A stretch of DNA of 64,000 nt from Blastomonas sp. CACIA14H2. GTDB lineage: Bacteria > Pseudomonadota > Alphaproteobacteria > Sphingomonadales > Sphingomonadaceae. The notes beneath the pieces were generated by a model that was not told the origin of the DNA, did no database searches, and saw nothing but the letters and a program-made list of their open reading frames with translations. Positions 26,483 through 35,167 of the stretch are shown here, one piece after another. The DNA lies in contig AYSC01000003.1 in the NCBI GenBank assembly GCA_000503195.1, forward strand, positions 62,001 through 126,000. The letters run 5' to 3'. Each line of letters begins with the position of its first letter. The stretch's first letter is position 1. Both the position numbers and the translations under genes were made by a program.

Positions 26483-27058
26483 TCAGTGAACGTTGTAGGG
26501 AGCACCGGCAGCACCGGTGGTCGAGGGGACGACGTTCTGATCGACATAATCGCTATTTTCATCCACTGGACCCGCAGCGGCCCTGTTGCCACGACGCGAC
26601 AGCGCGATGGCGGCGGCAATCAGCGCGATGCCGCCGGCCGCCAGGCCCAAAGTGAGTGCGGGATGCGCACGGGCCTGCTGTGCCGCATAACGGCTGTTTT
26701 CGCTGACCTTTTGCGACAGTTCGCGCGCCACGACGGACAGCCGCTCGCTGGCATCCTGGGCCAGTTCCTCGGCCTTGTCGCGCAACGGACCCATTTCGGT
26801 GGTCAGCGACTTGGCATTGTCGGTGATGATCGCGGCAGCCGCCGAGGCGTTGCGCTTGGCGAGATCGGAAGCGATGCGGGCGTTTTCCGCGATCACTTCT
26901 CCGGCCAGACGCGCGGTTTCGGTCGCCTTGGCACGCAGTTCGTCGCGGTTTTCGTTGACCGATGCAAAGGCGCTGGCGGCTTCGCTGCGTGCGCGCTCGG
27001 CCAGGTTCAAAGCGTCGGTCTTGATCCGCTCGGCGGCGGTCTTGATGGCATCACTCAT
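26483..27058 (-). CDS. DUF883-like stress-associated helical protein with one membrane segment
   Basis: A 191-aa protein that is almost entirely amphipathic helix, rich in Ala, Glu and Lys/Arg (ERARSEAASAFASVNENRDEL), with a single hydrophobic segment near residue 145-163 (LTLGLAAGGIALIAAAIALS) and a short basic tail. This layout resembles DUF883/ElaB-YqjD-type inner-membrane proteins, which in other bacteria are stationary-phase or stress induced. AAGGAG lies 6 bp before the ATG. A candidate EcfG-type promoter is present at 27109-27133. Confidence 0.65.
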   Translation of the reverse strand: MSDAIKTAAERIKTDALNLAERARSEAASAFASVNENRDELRAKATETARLAGEVIAENARIASDLAKRNASAAAAIITDNAKSLTTEMGPLRDKAEELAQDASERLSVVARELSQKVSENSRYAAQQARAHPALTLGLAAGGIALIAAAIALSRRGNRAAAGPVDENSDYVDQNVVPSTTGAAGAPYNVH

Positions 27059-27108
27059 GGTGATCTCCTTGTACAATCAGGTAATTGGGTCCCCTGCACC
27101 GCTTTGAT

Positions 27109-27133
27109 TACGCCGTTCCTGCCAGATTGTTCC
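27109..27133 (-). promoter_or_regulatory. Candidate EcfG (general stress) promoter
   Basis: On the reverse strand GGAAC (27129-27133) is followed after exactly 16 bp by CGTA (27109-27112), close to the alphaproteobacterial EcfG consensus GGAAC-N16/17-CGTT. It lies about 50 bp upstream of the DUF883-like gene. Match 8 of 9 fixed bases. Confidence 0.5.
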
Positions 27134-27241
27134 CTCCGGATCCGGCCCGACAGTGATTTCTTTCGATGGCTGCAAAGGCAAGCGGCCACCGGACTGCTCC
27201 GGTGGCCGCTTACGCCGTTCTTGCTGTGATCAGGCCCGGGA

Positions 27242-28849
27242 TCAGGCCGCCGGCTCAAGCACCGGCCTGGCTTTTTTTGGCCCGTCTCCCCGCTCGTCTG
27301 ATGCGTCCTGCATCTTCTGATAGGGGGATGCATAGCGGTCGTGCAAATCCTGCCACTCCATCACCATGCTGCCTCCGGTGGCCTTGTGCTGCTTCTCCCA
27401 TGCGCCCAGCATGTCGAGACAGGCATGGTCGATATGGTCGAGATGCTCGACATGGACATGCACCTCGCGACCGGGCTTCACCGTTTCCAGCACGCTGGCG
27501 AGCCGCGGGATCGAGAAGAAGGTGGCCGATCCGTGCAGGAACACGTCGGTGCGCGCCGCCATCTCGTCATCCTCCAGATCGACCCGGACATGCGTGAAGG
27601 TATAGACCACCTTGGCGGTCGCCAGCACGAAGCCGATGATCACGCCGGTGAGCAGGTCGAACACCACGATGCCGCCCAGGGTGGCGAAGTAGATCGCCAG
27701 TTCGACGCGGCCGTACGACGCGATCTTCTTGATCTGCGCGATGTTGACCAGCTTGTAGCCGGTATAGACCAGGATCGCGGCGAGCGCGGCGGTGGGGATC
27801 AGCGCGAGCAGCCAGGGCAGCGCAACCACGGTGGCGAGGATCCACGCACCGTGCATGATCGCCGACAGCCGCGACTTGGCGCCTGCCTGGACATTGGCCG
27901 AGGAGCGCACGATCACGCCCGTCATCGGCAGCGCCCCGACCGCACCGCACAGCATGTTGCCGATGCCCTGCGCGCGCAGTTCCTTGTCGTACTTGGTGCG
28001 CGGGCCGGTGTGCATCTGGTCGACGGCGGTGGCGCACAGCAGCGTTTCGGCGCTGGCGACAAAGGCGAAGACCACGCCGAGCAGCAGGATTTCCATGGTC
28101 AGGCCGCGCTGCAGCGCTTCCATGGTGGGGATGTTGAGCGAGGCGACGATGTTGTCGGGAACGGCCACGCGCTTGATGTCGAACCCAGCGGTGGCAGCGA
28201 CGATCGTTCCGACGATGACCGCGATCAGCGGGGCGGGCACCATGGAAAGCTGCTTGGGCTTGAACTGGTTCCAGATCAGGATCGCCGCGATGGTCGCCAC
28301 GCCGGTGATCGCCGCGAGGTGATGGCTGTCCATCGCCATCGGGAAGATCGCCTTGTAGATTGCCTCAGGGATCGACAGAAGGTTCTCGATGCCGCTGCCG
28401 CGCGGGCTGTCATCGATCATCACATGGAATTGCGAGCCGAGAATCAGCACGCCGATGCCGGCGAGCATGCCGTGGATGACCGAGGGCGAAATCGCGCGGA
28501 ACCACTGGCCGAGCCGGGCGATGCCCGCGATCAGCTGGAGCGCGCCGGCGATCAGGCCGACCACGCCCATCATGATCAGGCCATGTTCGTCGACCAGCTG
28601 GTAGCACAGCACCGCCAGGCCCGCGGCGGGGCCGCTGACCTGCAGTGGCGAACCCGCAAGCGTGCCGACGACCAGGCCGCCGATAATGCCGGTGATCAGA
28701 CCGAGCGCAGGCGGCGCTCCGGATGCGATGGCGACGCCAAGGCAGAGCGGAAGCGCCACCAGAAACACGACGACCGAAGCGAGCAGGTCTTGCGGCCAGC
28801 TTCGCTTCATCGTCTCGATTTCGCCCATCTGGGCGGTAGCTGCAGTCAT
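27242..28849 (-). CDS. SulP-family anion transporter, probably bicarbonate
   Basis: A 535-aa SLC26/SulP protein: SWPQDLLASVVVFLVALPLCLGVAIASG at the start, GLITGIIGGLVVG, ALPMTGVIVRSSANVQAGAKSRLSA (a typical SulP loop), about 12 membrane segments, and a C-terminal STAS-like domain (VDLEDDEMAARTDVFLHG to CLDMLGAWEKQ). The gene for a beta-carbonic anhydrase is 37 bp upstream in the same direction, which points to bicarbonate rather than sulfate as substrate; this is inference. Confidence 0.88.
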   Translation of the reverse strand: MTAATAQMGEIETMKRSWPQDLLASVVVFLVALPLCLGVAIASGAPPALGLITGIIGGLVVGTLAGSPLQVSGPAAGLAVLCYQLVDEHGLIMMGVVGLIAGALQLIAGIARLGQWFRAISPSVIHGMLAGIGVLILGSQFHVMIDDSPRGSGIENLLSIPEAIYKAIFPMAMDSHHLAAITGVATIAAILIWNQFKPKQLSMVPAPLIAVIVGTIVAATAGFDIKRVAVPDNIVASLNIPTMEALQRGLTMEILLLGVVFAFVASAETLLCATAVDQMHTGPRTKYDKELRAQGIGNMLCGAVGALPMTGVIVRSSANVQAGAKSRLSAIMHGAWILATVVALPWLLALIPTAALAAILVYTGYKLVNIAQIKKIASYGRVELAIYFATLGGIVVFDLLTGVIIGFVLATAKVVYTFTHVRVDLEDDEMAARTDVFLHGSATFFSIPRLASVLETVKPGREVHVHVEHLDHIDHACLDMLGAWEKQHKATGGSMVMEWQDLHDRYASPYQKMQDASDERGDGPKKARPVLEPAA

Positions 28850-28886
28850 GATCAGGATCCTTCAATGAGGCGTTGCAGGGTACCGA

Positions 28887-29558
28887 TCAGGCGGCGCACT
28901 GATGCTTTTCGAGCGCCAGGGCCGCCATTTCGCTGGCATAATGTTCGTGCACCGGGGTGAACTTGCCGGTGGCTTCGTCATAGGCGGTGACGTCGCCGGT
29001 GGCGATGTCATAGACCCAGCCGTGCAGCTGGAGGTCGCCCGCCGCGAGACGCGCCGCGACCGACGGGTGCGTTTTGAGATGGTTGAGCTGCAGGATGACA
29101 TTCTGTTCGAGCAGCATCTTCATCTTGGCTGCGTCATCGAGATTGCCGCCGAGATGCTTCACCACCTCGACCGCCGCGCGCGAATAGCCCAGCCATTCGC
29201 GGACATGCGGAAGGCTGTCGAGCCCTTCGGGGTTCATCGCGCCCTTCATCGCGCCGCATTCGGTATGGCCGCAGATGACGATATGCGGGACCTTGAGCGC
29301 CGCGACGGCGAACTCGATCGACGCGGTCATGCCGCCGGTATGGTTGGTGTGCGGCGGGACGATATTGCCCGCATTGCGGCAGATGAACAGCTCACCCGGA
29401 TCGGTCTGCGTGATCATCGCGGTTTCGATGCGCGAGTCCGAGCAGGTGATGAACAGGGCTTCGGGCGACTGGCCCTTGGCGAGGCTCTCGAACAGCTCCT
29501 GCTTCTCGGGAAAGACTTCGGTCTGGAAGCGGACAACGCCGGCGGCGAAATGAGGCAT
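28887..29558 (-). CDS. can: Beta-carbonic anhydrase
   Basis: Interconverts CO2 and bicarbonate in the cytoplasm. The 223-aa product has the zinc ligands Cys39 and Asp41 in FITCSDSRIE, and His98 and Cys101 in ICGHTECGAMKGA. GGAG lies 7 bp before the ATG. With the SulP transporter it would supply bicarbonate for carboxylases; an ArsR-type regulator lies directly upstream on the same strand. Confidence 0.95.
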   Translation of the reverse strand: MPHFAAGVVRFQTEVFPEKQELFESLAKGQSPEALFITCSDSRIETAMITQTDPGELFICRNAGNIVPPHTNHTGGMTASIEFAVAALKVPHIVICGHTECGAMKGAMNPEGLDSLPHVREWLGYSRAAVEVVKHLGGNLDDAAKMKMLLEQNVILQLNHLKTHPSVAARLAAGDLQLHGWVYDIATGDVTAYDEATGKFTPVHEHYASEMAALALEKHQCAA

Positions 29559-29595
29559 GGGGATGCTCCTTATTGAGGCTCAAGGGGTTGGTTGA

Positions 29596-29937
29596 TCACG
29601 ACCAGAGTTCACGCACCTCGCGCAAATCTCCGGCCAAGGCCGCAGGGGCACGGGCTTCGACAAAGGCGAGCCCGTCGGTGATCCAGCCGGCAATCTGCGG
29701 CTGGGCCAGGCGATAGAGATGCTGACGCCCGTTGCGGCGTTCCTCGACCATGCGCGCGGTGCGCAGCAGGCTGAGATGCTGCGAAAGCCGGGTCGGCGGC
29801 AGGTTCAGCTTTTCCGCCAGCGTAGTGACGTCGCACTCGCCGGTGCGAAGCTCCTCGATCAGGCGAATCCGGTCGGGATGCGCGATGAGCTTGAAGACCT
29901 CGGCCAATTCGCGGGCGACAGGGACACGGTGCGGCAT
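29596..29937 (-). CDS. ArsR-family HTH regulator
   Basis: A 113-aa winged-helix protein (VFKLIAHPDRIRLIEELRTGECDVTTLAEKLNLPPTRLSQHLSLLR). Typical ArsR metal-binding ELCVCDL is replaced by GECDVTTLA, leaving only one cysteine, so it may sense something other than arsenic. It precedes the carbonic anhydrase and SulP genes and probably controls them and itself. Confidence 0.87.
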   Translation of the reverse strand: MPHRVPVARELAEVFKLIAHPDRIRLIEELRTGECDVTTLAEKLNLPPTRLSQHLSLLRTARMVEERRNGRQHLYRLAQPQIAGWITDGLAFVEARAPAALAGDLREVRELWS

Positions 29938-29979
29938 GCCCCGGATTATGGCGATCCGCTAAACTAGGTCAATACATAC

Positions 29980-29995
29980 CTGCAAATATATGCAG
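29980..29995 (-). promoter_or_regulatory. Candidate operator upstream of the ArsR-type gene
   Basis: CTGCA-AATATA-TGCAG at 29980-29995, with loosely symmetrical ACAT/ATGT flanks, lies 42 bp upstream of the regulator start. Its size and AT-rich centre suit an ArsR dimer; assignment is inference. Confidence 0.5.
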
Positions 29996-30099
29996 ATGTA
30001 ACGGTAACGGCTTGTTGGAAAATGCAAGGGCCACAACACCTTAGGCCTACCCGCCCGTCATGGCCCTTTTGCAGGATGCTGTTTGCCAGCAATCGCTTC

Positions 30100-31539
30100 T
30101 CAGCGGAATGGCGGCTCGTTGAAGGCGCGCAGCTTGCGGCTGTGGAGCGAATTGCTCTCCCCGCGCAGCATCTCGCAGGTGCGGATGCCGATCTGCATGT
30201 GCGCGGCGATGGCTTCCTCGTAGAAGCGATTCGCCTGGCCGGGCAGCTTGAGTTCGCCGTGCAGCGGCTTGTCCGACACGCACAGCAACGTCCCATAGGG
30301 CACGCGGAAGCGATAGCCCTGCGCGGCGATCGTCGCGCTTTCCATGTCGATCGCCACCGCGCGCGACTGCGAGAAACGCAGCGCACTGGTCGAATAGCGC
30401 AGCTCCCAGTTGCGATCGTCGGTGGTGACCACGGTGCCGGTGCGCATCCGCCGCTTGAGGTCCGCGCCGCTGGTGCCGGAGATTTCCTCGGCCGCCCCGG
30501 CGAGCGCCTGCTGGATCTCGGCGATCGGCGGAATCGGGATTTCGGGCGGCAGCACCTCGTCCATGATATGGTCGTCGCGCAGATAGGCGTGCGCGAGCAC
30601 ATAGTCGCCGATCCGCTGGGTCGGGCGAAGGCCGCCGCAATGGCCGATCATCAGCCACACCTCGGGCCGCAGCACCGCGAGGTGATCGGTGATCGTCTTC
30701 GCGTTCGACGGGCCGACGCCGATATTGACCAGCGTGATGCCGCCGAAATCGGGCGCGATCAGGTGATAGGCAGGCATCTGGTGGCGGCGCCAGGCGCTGT
30801 CGGCAACCAGCTGGCTGGGGTCCGCGCCGGGCTGATCGGTGTACAGCCCGCCCGCACCCGACAGCGCGGTATAATGGCCCTTGCCGATCTGGCTGCACGC
30901 CCAGCCCACGAACTCATCGACATAGCGGTGATAGTTGGTGAACAGGATGAAGCGCTGGACATGCTCGGGCGGCGTGCCGGTATAGTGCCTGAGGCGCGCC
31001 AGCGAGAAATCGGTGCGCAGGCCGTCGAACAGCGAGAGCGGACGTTCCGACCCATAGCCGAAGGACAGGAAGCCATCGGCGATCTCGTCGCCGATATCGG
31101 CGAGCTCGGTGGTCGGGAAATAGCGCGCCAGCTCGAGCGGGGTAATGCCGCCGAGCTCGGGGCCCGAGATGCCGTCGAGCACGTACGGAAAGGGAATTTC
31201 CTGCTCGCTCGGCCCTACCGACATCACGACATCGTAATTGTCGCGCAGCAGCGTCAGCTGCTCGGTCAGGTAATCGGCGAACATGCGCGGGCGAGTGACC
31301 GTGGTGGTGTACATCCCCTGCGCGTTGAGGCGGCCGAAGGACAGGCCGGGCGCGGTGCCGCGCTCGTTGCCGCCATATTCGATGCGAAGGCAGGGATAGC
31401 TGAACGCGCCGCTCGCGCGCAGCGCCGGATCGGGCGGCGTGCCATGCTCGACAAAGGCGCGGATCGCGGTCTGGAGGGAGTGGACCGACCGTTCGTAATG
31501 GTCGGCAAGCTGGGTGATGATCGTATCGATAGTGCTCAT
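30100..31539 (-). CDS. amn: AMP nucleosidase
   Basis: Amn hydrolyses AMP to adenine and ribose-5-phosphate. The 479-aa product has the Amn-specific N-terminal domain (residues 1-170, for example CLRIEYGGNERGTAPGLSFG) and a C-terminal PNP/UDP phosphorylase domain with GVGPSNAKTITDHLA, MIGHCGGLRPTQRIGDYVLAHAYLR and ALRFSQSRAVAIDMESATIAAQGYRF. All key parts are present. Monocistronic as far as can be seen. Confidence 0.95.
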   Translation of the reverse strand: MSTIDTIITQLADHYERSVHSLQTAIRAFVEHGTPPDPALRASGAFSYPCLRIEYGGNERGTAPGLSFGRLNAQGMYTTTVTRPRMFADYLTEQLTLLRDNYDVVMSVGPSEQEIPFPYVLDGISGPELGGITPLELARYFPTTELADIGDEIADGFLSFGYGSERPLSLFDGLRTDFSLARLRHYTGTPPEHVQRFILFTNYHRYVDEFVGWACSQIGKGHYTALSGAGGLYTDQPGADPSQLVADSAWRRHQMPAYHLIAPDFGGITLVNIGVGPSNAKTITDHLAVLRPEVWLMIGHCGGLRPTQRIGDYVLAHAYLRDDHIMDEVLPPEIPIPPIAEIQQALAGAAEEISGTSGADLKRRMRTGTVVTTDDRNWELRYSTSALRFSQSRAVAIDMESATIAAQGYRFRVPYGTLLCVSDKPLHGELKLPGQANRFYEEAIAAHMQIGIRTCEMLRGESNSLHSRKLRAFNEPPFR

Positions 31540-31690
31540 GTTAAGCTCTTAACGACTCCGGATGGCACTGTCATTACCGTTGTCGTGGCGCGCTGATGAC
31601 GGGTCGATGACGGAATTTCAGGCGGTTGCAAGCGCTGGCGCACACCGCTTATGATGCTGGCGGGTCCGATCGAGCGGGAGGAGTGACACA

Positions 31691-32248
31691 ATGACAACAA
31701 AGGGCAGGGGAACTCGCGCAGGCACGGCTGCGGCGCTGGTGCTGGCGCTTGCCGGCACGTCGATGGAGCCCGCAGCAGCGCAGCAGGCGCAGGGCAATGC
31801 CGATGACCGCGTGGAAGTGAATGCGTTCACCCCGACCACCGTTCGCGAAATCCTGGCGCCGTTCGGCAATGCGGTGGCGATCGCCGATCGCAAGACGCCC
31901 GAGGGACGTCCGTTCGTCGAGGCGAGCTTCGGCCAGCTGCGCGTCAACATGTTCTTCACCGCGTGCCCGCCCAATCAGCCCGACCAGTGCCAGGGGCTGT
32001 ACATGCTCGCCTTCTGGCCCAAGCCAGCGGAGCGCAACCCGCAGAACCTCGCGCAGGCGGCGGGAGATTTCAATCGGCTGTACGAGTTCAGCAAGGCAGG
32101 CGTGTCGGTTGCCGGCGAACCCTTTGTCGCGCGCTATCTGATCAGCGATTTCGGCGTGAAGCGCGGCACGCTGCGCCGCGAGGTGACCAATTTCGTGGTG
32201 CTGGCGCAGCGCTTCAACCAGGAAGTGGTGAGCCCGCCCGCGCAGTGA
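31691..32248 (+). CDS. Secreted YbjN-domain-like protein
   Basis: A 185-aa protein with a signal peptide (AAALVLALAGTSMEPAAAQQ). The mature region has the YbjN layout: a strand after FGNAVAIAD, FGQLRVNMFFTAC, GLYMLAFWP, an Asn/Phe-containing helix FNRLYEFSKAGVSVAGEPFVARYLISDFG. The two cysteine-containing turn segments are also typical of sphingomonad YbjN-like exported proteins. Function unknown. GGGAGGAG lies upstream of the ATG. Confidence 0.75.
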   Translation: MTTKGRGTRAGTAAALVLALAGTSMEPAAAQQAQGNADDRVEVNAFTPTTVREILAPFGNAVAIADRKTPEGRPFVEASFGQLRVNMFFTACPPNQPDQCQGLYMLAFWPKPAERNPQNLAQAAGDFNRLYEFSKAGVSVAGEPFVARYLISDFGVKRGTLRREVTNFVVLAQRFNQEVVSPPAQ

Positions 32249-32329
32249 GGCGTATAGCTGCGGATGGCTTTGCACGCGTTCCCCTCCCTTGAAAGAGGGG
32301 AGAGTTCGGATGGGCAGTGCCCGTTACAC

Positions 32330-32367
32330 AAAAAGGCCGGGCTCCATTGCTGGAACCCGACCTTTTT
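32330..32367 (-). terminator. Intrinsic terminator of rpsF-rpsR-rplI
   Basis: On the reverse strand AAAAGGTCGGGTTCCA pairs with TGGAGCCCGGCCTTTTT around a short loop and ends in a T tract. It lies 20-58 bp beyond rplI. Confidence 0.85.
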
Positions 32368-32387
32368 TGTTTACCGTGATCGTCCGA

Positions 32388-32996
32388 TCAGGCGGCGGCG
32401 TCTTCGCCTTCGCCTTCTTCGGGCTCGTCAACCGGAATGGTGCCCGGTTCGGCATTGGGGTCGAACTTCTCGACAAAGCCGGCGGGCGCCTGGTCTTCCT
32501 CGAACATCTGCGCCATCACGTCGACACCGGCCTTCTGCAGCTCGGCTTCGTCGTCGCTGCGCGCGACGTTGACGGTAACGCTGACCGACACTTCGGGGTG
32601 CAGCGCGATCTTGACCGGGAACACGCCCAGCGTCTTGATCGGGCGCTCCAGGATGATCATCGCCTTGGTGACATTGGCACCATCGGCGTTGAGCGCATCG
32701 GCGATGTCGCGGACCGACACCGAACCATAGAGCTGGCCGCTGTTCGACGAGGCGCGGATCAGGACGACCTGCATGCCGTCGACCGACTCGGCGCGCTTGG
32801 CCGCTTCGTCGCGCTTGGCGAGGTTTTCGGCCTCGATGCGCTCGCGATTGGCCTCGAACACCTTGCGGTTGGCTTCGTTGGCGCGCAGCGCCTTCTTGTT
32901 GGGCAACAGGAAGTTGCGGGCATAGCCGTCCTTGACGGTGACGACGTCACCGATCGAACCCAGCTTCTCGATCCGTTCGAGCAAAATGATCTGCAT
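32388..32996 (-). CDS. rplI: Ribosomal protein L9
   Basis: L9 of the 50S subunit: MQIILLERIEKLGSIGDVVTVKDGYARNFLLP, then the connecting helix and the C-terminal RNA-binding domain (LYGSVSVRDIADAL). The protein is 202 aa, longer than the usual 150, because of a divergent acidic tail (VDEPEEGEGEDAAA). Last gene of rpsF-rpsR-rplI. Confidence 0.97.
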   Translation of the reverse strand: MQIILLERIEKLGSIGDVVTVKDGYARNFLLPNKKALRANEANRKVFEANRERIEAENLAKRDEAAKRAESVDGMQVVLIRASSNSGQLYGSVSVRDIADALNADGANVTKAMIILERPIKTLGVFPVKIALHPEVSVSVTVNVARSDDEAELQKAGVDVMAQMFEEDQAPAGFVEKFDPNAEPGTIPVDEPEEGEGEDAAA

Positions 32997-33008
32997 GTCC
33001 CTTGCTCC

Positions 33009-33233
33009 TTACTTCACGATGTACGGCAGCAGGCCGATATGGCGAGCGCGCTTGATGGCCTTGGACAGCTCGCGCTGCTTCTTGCCGGAAACCGCGGTAA
33101 TGCGGCTGGGGACGATCTTGCCACGTTCGGACATGAAGCCCTGAAGCAGGCGCACATCCTTGTAATCGATGGCGGGAGCGTTCTTGCCCGAGAACGGGCA
33201 GGACTTGCGGCGGCGGAAAAATGGGCGTGCCAT
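33009..33233 (-). CDS. rpsR: Ribosomal protein S18
   Basis: A 74-aa S18: [32 protein letters not shown] and [33 protein letters not shown]. It lies 12 bp before rplI. Confidence 0.97.
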   Translation of the reverse strand: MARPFFRRRKSCPFSGKNAPAIDYKDVRLLQGFMSERGKIVPSRITAVSGKKQRELSKAIKRARHIGLLPYIVK

Positions 33234-33254
33234 GTGTCGTTATCCCTTTCTGTC

Positions 33255-33614
33255 TCAGGCTTCGCGGTCGCGGCGCGGACGCCGTTCGCGGTCCTGCTTG
33301 CGCATCATCACCGACGGGCCGCTTTCCAGCTCGTCGACGCGCACGGTCAGGTAACGGATGATGTCTTCGTTGATCGAAGTCTGACGCTCCAGCTCGGCGA
33401 CGACGCCGGCGGGGGCTTCGATGTTCAGCAGAACGAAGTGCGCCTTGCGGTTCTTCTGAATCTTGTAGGCGAGGTTGCGCAGACCCCAGGTCTCGGTCTT
33501 GGTGACCTTGCCTTCGTTCTGTTCGACAATCTCGGTTGCGGTCTGGGCCAGCGCGTCCACCTGGGCCTGGGACAGGTCCTGGCGCGCCAGAAACACATGC
33601 TCGTACATCGGCAT
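33255..33614 (-). CDS. rpsF: Ribosomal protein S6
   Basis: A 119-aa S6: [50 protein letters not shown]. Basic Arg-rich C-terminal tail. First gene of the rpsF-rpsR-rplI operon; AGGAAG lies just upstream of the first ATG. Confidence 0.97.
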   Translation of the reverse strand: MPMYEHVFLARQDLSQAQVDALAQTATEIVEQNEGKVTKTETWGLRNLAYKIQKNRKAHFVLLNIEAPAGVVAELERQTSINEDIIRYLTVRVDELESGPSVMMRKQDRERRPRRDREA

Positions 33615-33942
33615 GTTGGCTTCCTTTACTCATCTGCCGATCGCTGATGCGCGCCCCATGCGACACACCCCTCCGGCTTTCTTCATGCATGCGGAGGACG
33701 GTCAGTCGTCCGAAGGCAAGCGCGGGCTAATACCCAAAAGCCGGAAGAAAGCAAGCGCCGAGACGAGAAAAAGCGGCATGATGGGGTAAGGCTCCAAGTC
33801 GTGACCATGCTCTTTTCCGGCACCCCCGCGAACGCGGGGGTGCCGGAAAAGAGCTGAGGTTGCAGAAGTCAGCGGGATTCCCGCTTTCGCGGGAATGACG
33901 ACGAGGGGTGACAGAGATGCCAGGCGCTGGCCAGGCGGGGGC
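33615..33942. other. Intergenic region with large perfect palindrome
   Basis: This 328-bp gap upstream of rpsF and downstream of the diaguanylate cyclase gene holds no gene. It must contain the rpsF promoter. The striking parts are a perfect 46-bp palindrome at 33809-33854 and a second hairpin at 33877-33896, listed separately. Confidence 0.6.
33809..33896. repeat. Perfect 22-bp-arm palindrome plus a second hairpin
   Basis: Arms at 33809-33830 and 33833-33854 are perfect reverse complements around a 2-bp centre (AA); the inner part reads CCCCCGCG-AA-CGCGGGGG. Next to it ATTCCCGC-TTTC-GCGGGAAT (33877-33896) is a common sphingomonad repeat also seen in variant form at 58059-58078. The A/T-rich outer edges (TCTTTTCC, GGAAAAGA) mean that either strand could work as a terminator. 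Confidence 0.85.
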
Positions 33943-35082
33943 TCAGCCCCCGTTGTAGATCAGCACCTGGTTGCGCCCGGTATTCTTGGCCTCGTACAGC
34001 GCGGCATCGGCATTGCGCAGCACCTGACGGTTGGCCTCGCCCGGAATGAACGGCGCGACCCCGGCGGAGAAGGTGATGCGGCCGATCGGCTCGCCATTCT
34101 CCTTGTTGACCAGCGAGCGTTCGGCCAGGTCCTCGCGGACGGCATCGATCTGCTTCTTCGCTTCGGCGGTGGTGGTGTTTTCCAGCACGATGACGAACTC
34201 CTCGCCGCCATGGCGCGCCAGATGGCAGTTGCCGCGGGTGAAGCCGTCGAGCGTCTTGGCGACCAGCTGGAGCACGCGGTCGCCCGCTTCGTGCCCGTGC
34301 GTGTCGTTGACCTGCTTGAAATGGTCGATATCGATGAACGCGACCGACAGCGGCTCGAACCGCTCCTTGGCGCGGATCGTCGCGGCAGAGAATTGCTGCT
34401 CGAACGCCCAGCGGTTGGGCAGGCCGGTCAGCTGATCGCGCTGCGCCTTGTCGTTGGCCTCGTCGAGGCGGCTGCGCATCTGGCTGAGCTTCTTGGTGCT
34501 CTCGTCCAGGCTCTCGCTCGCCTTCTTGGTCGACTGCATCATCTGCGTGGTGATCTTGAGCAGCGCCTTGAACTGTGCCTCGATCGGCATGTCGGCCTGT
34601 TCGGCGGGGTCGAGTTCGCGCATCCAGTCGAGCCGGGTCTGCAGCGCCTCGGCATAGGCCATGCTTTCCTTGCCGCTCTTGCTCAGCGTCTTGAAGCCGC
34701 CTGCGAGCAGTTCCTCGCTCTCGGCAACCAGCGCGTTCAGGTCCTGAACCTTCATCTGCCCCTCGCACTCGTCGAGGATTTCCGCGACGGTCTCCGCAGA
34801 CAATCGGCCCTGGGTATCGAGCTTGCGGTCCACCGCGGCGCGCAGCGTGTTGTTGCCGCCGTTCAGATATTCCCAGGCCAGCTTGTAGTGATCGGGCAGG
34901 GGGTCGAGCTGCACCTGCTCAAGGAACGAGAAGACCTTGAGATACTGCTGCTTCTTGATGTTCTCGAAGACGGTCTCCTTTTTCGGAGCCTCTTCTTCCG
35001 CCTTCGCCTGACCCGCCAGGATCGACGCGGCGAGTTTCATCCGGTCCCTGAGATTGCCGCGCTGTGCCTGGAGTTCTGCCAT
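33943..35082 (-). CDS. Diguanylate cyclase (GGDEF domain)
   Basis: A 379-aa cytoplasmic protein. The N-terminal 190 residues are helical without a recognised sensor, followed by a coiled-coil-like linker (SESLDESTKKLSQMRSRLDEANDKA) and a GGDEF domain: RDQLTGLPNRWAFEQQF, FIDIDHFKQVNDTHGHEAGD and HGGEEF at residues 292-296. The active-site half is complete, so it should make c-di-GMP from GTP; the RxxD I-site is not present. ATG at 35082 is chosen over a TTG 12 bp upstream. Confidence 0.9.
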   Translation of the reverse strand: MAELQAQRGNLRDRMKLAASILAGQAKAEEEAPKKETVFENIKKQQYLKVFSFLEQVQLDPLPDHYKLAWEYLNGGNNTLRAAVDRKLDTQGRLSAETVAEILDECEGQMKVQDLNALVAESEELLAGGFKTLSKSGKESMAYAEALQTRLDWMRELDPAEQADMPIEAQFKALLKITTQMMQSTKKASESLDESTKKLSQMRSRLDEANDKAQRDQLTGLPNRWAFEQQFSAATIRAKERFEPLSVAFIDIDHFKQVNDTHGHEAGDRVLQLVAKTLDGFTRGNCHLARHGGEEFVIVLENTTTAEAKKQIDAVREDLAERSLVNKENGEPIGRITFSAGVAPFIPGEANRQVLRNADAALYEAKNTGRNQVLIYNGG

Positions 35083-35167
35083 CGGTTGACCCAATCGTGC
35101 TTAATTGATCGTTCACCTGCCTTAACGACCGGGAACGCCGCCGATTAAGCGTCAAAATTGCGCGAGA

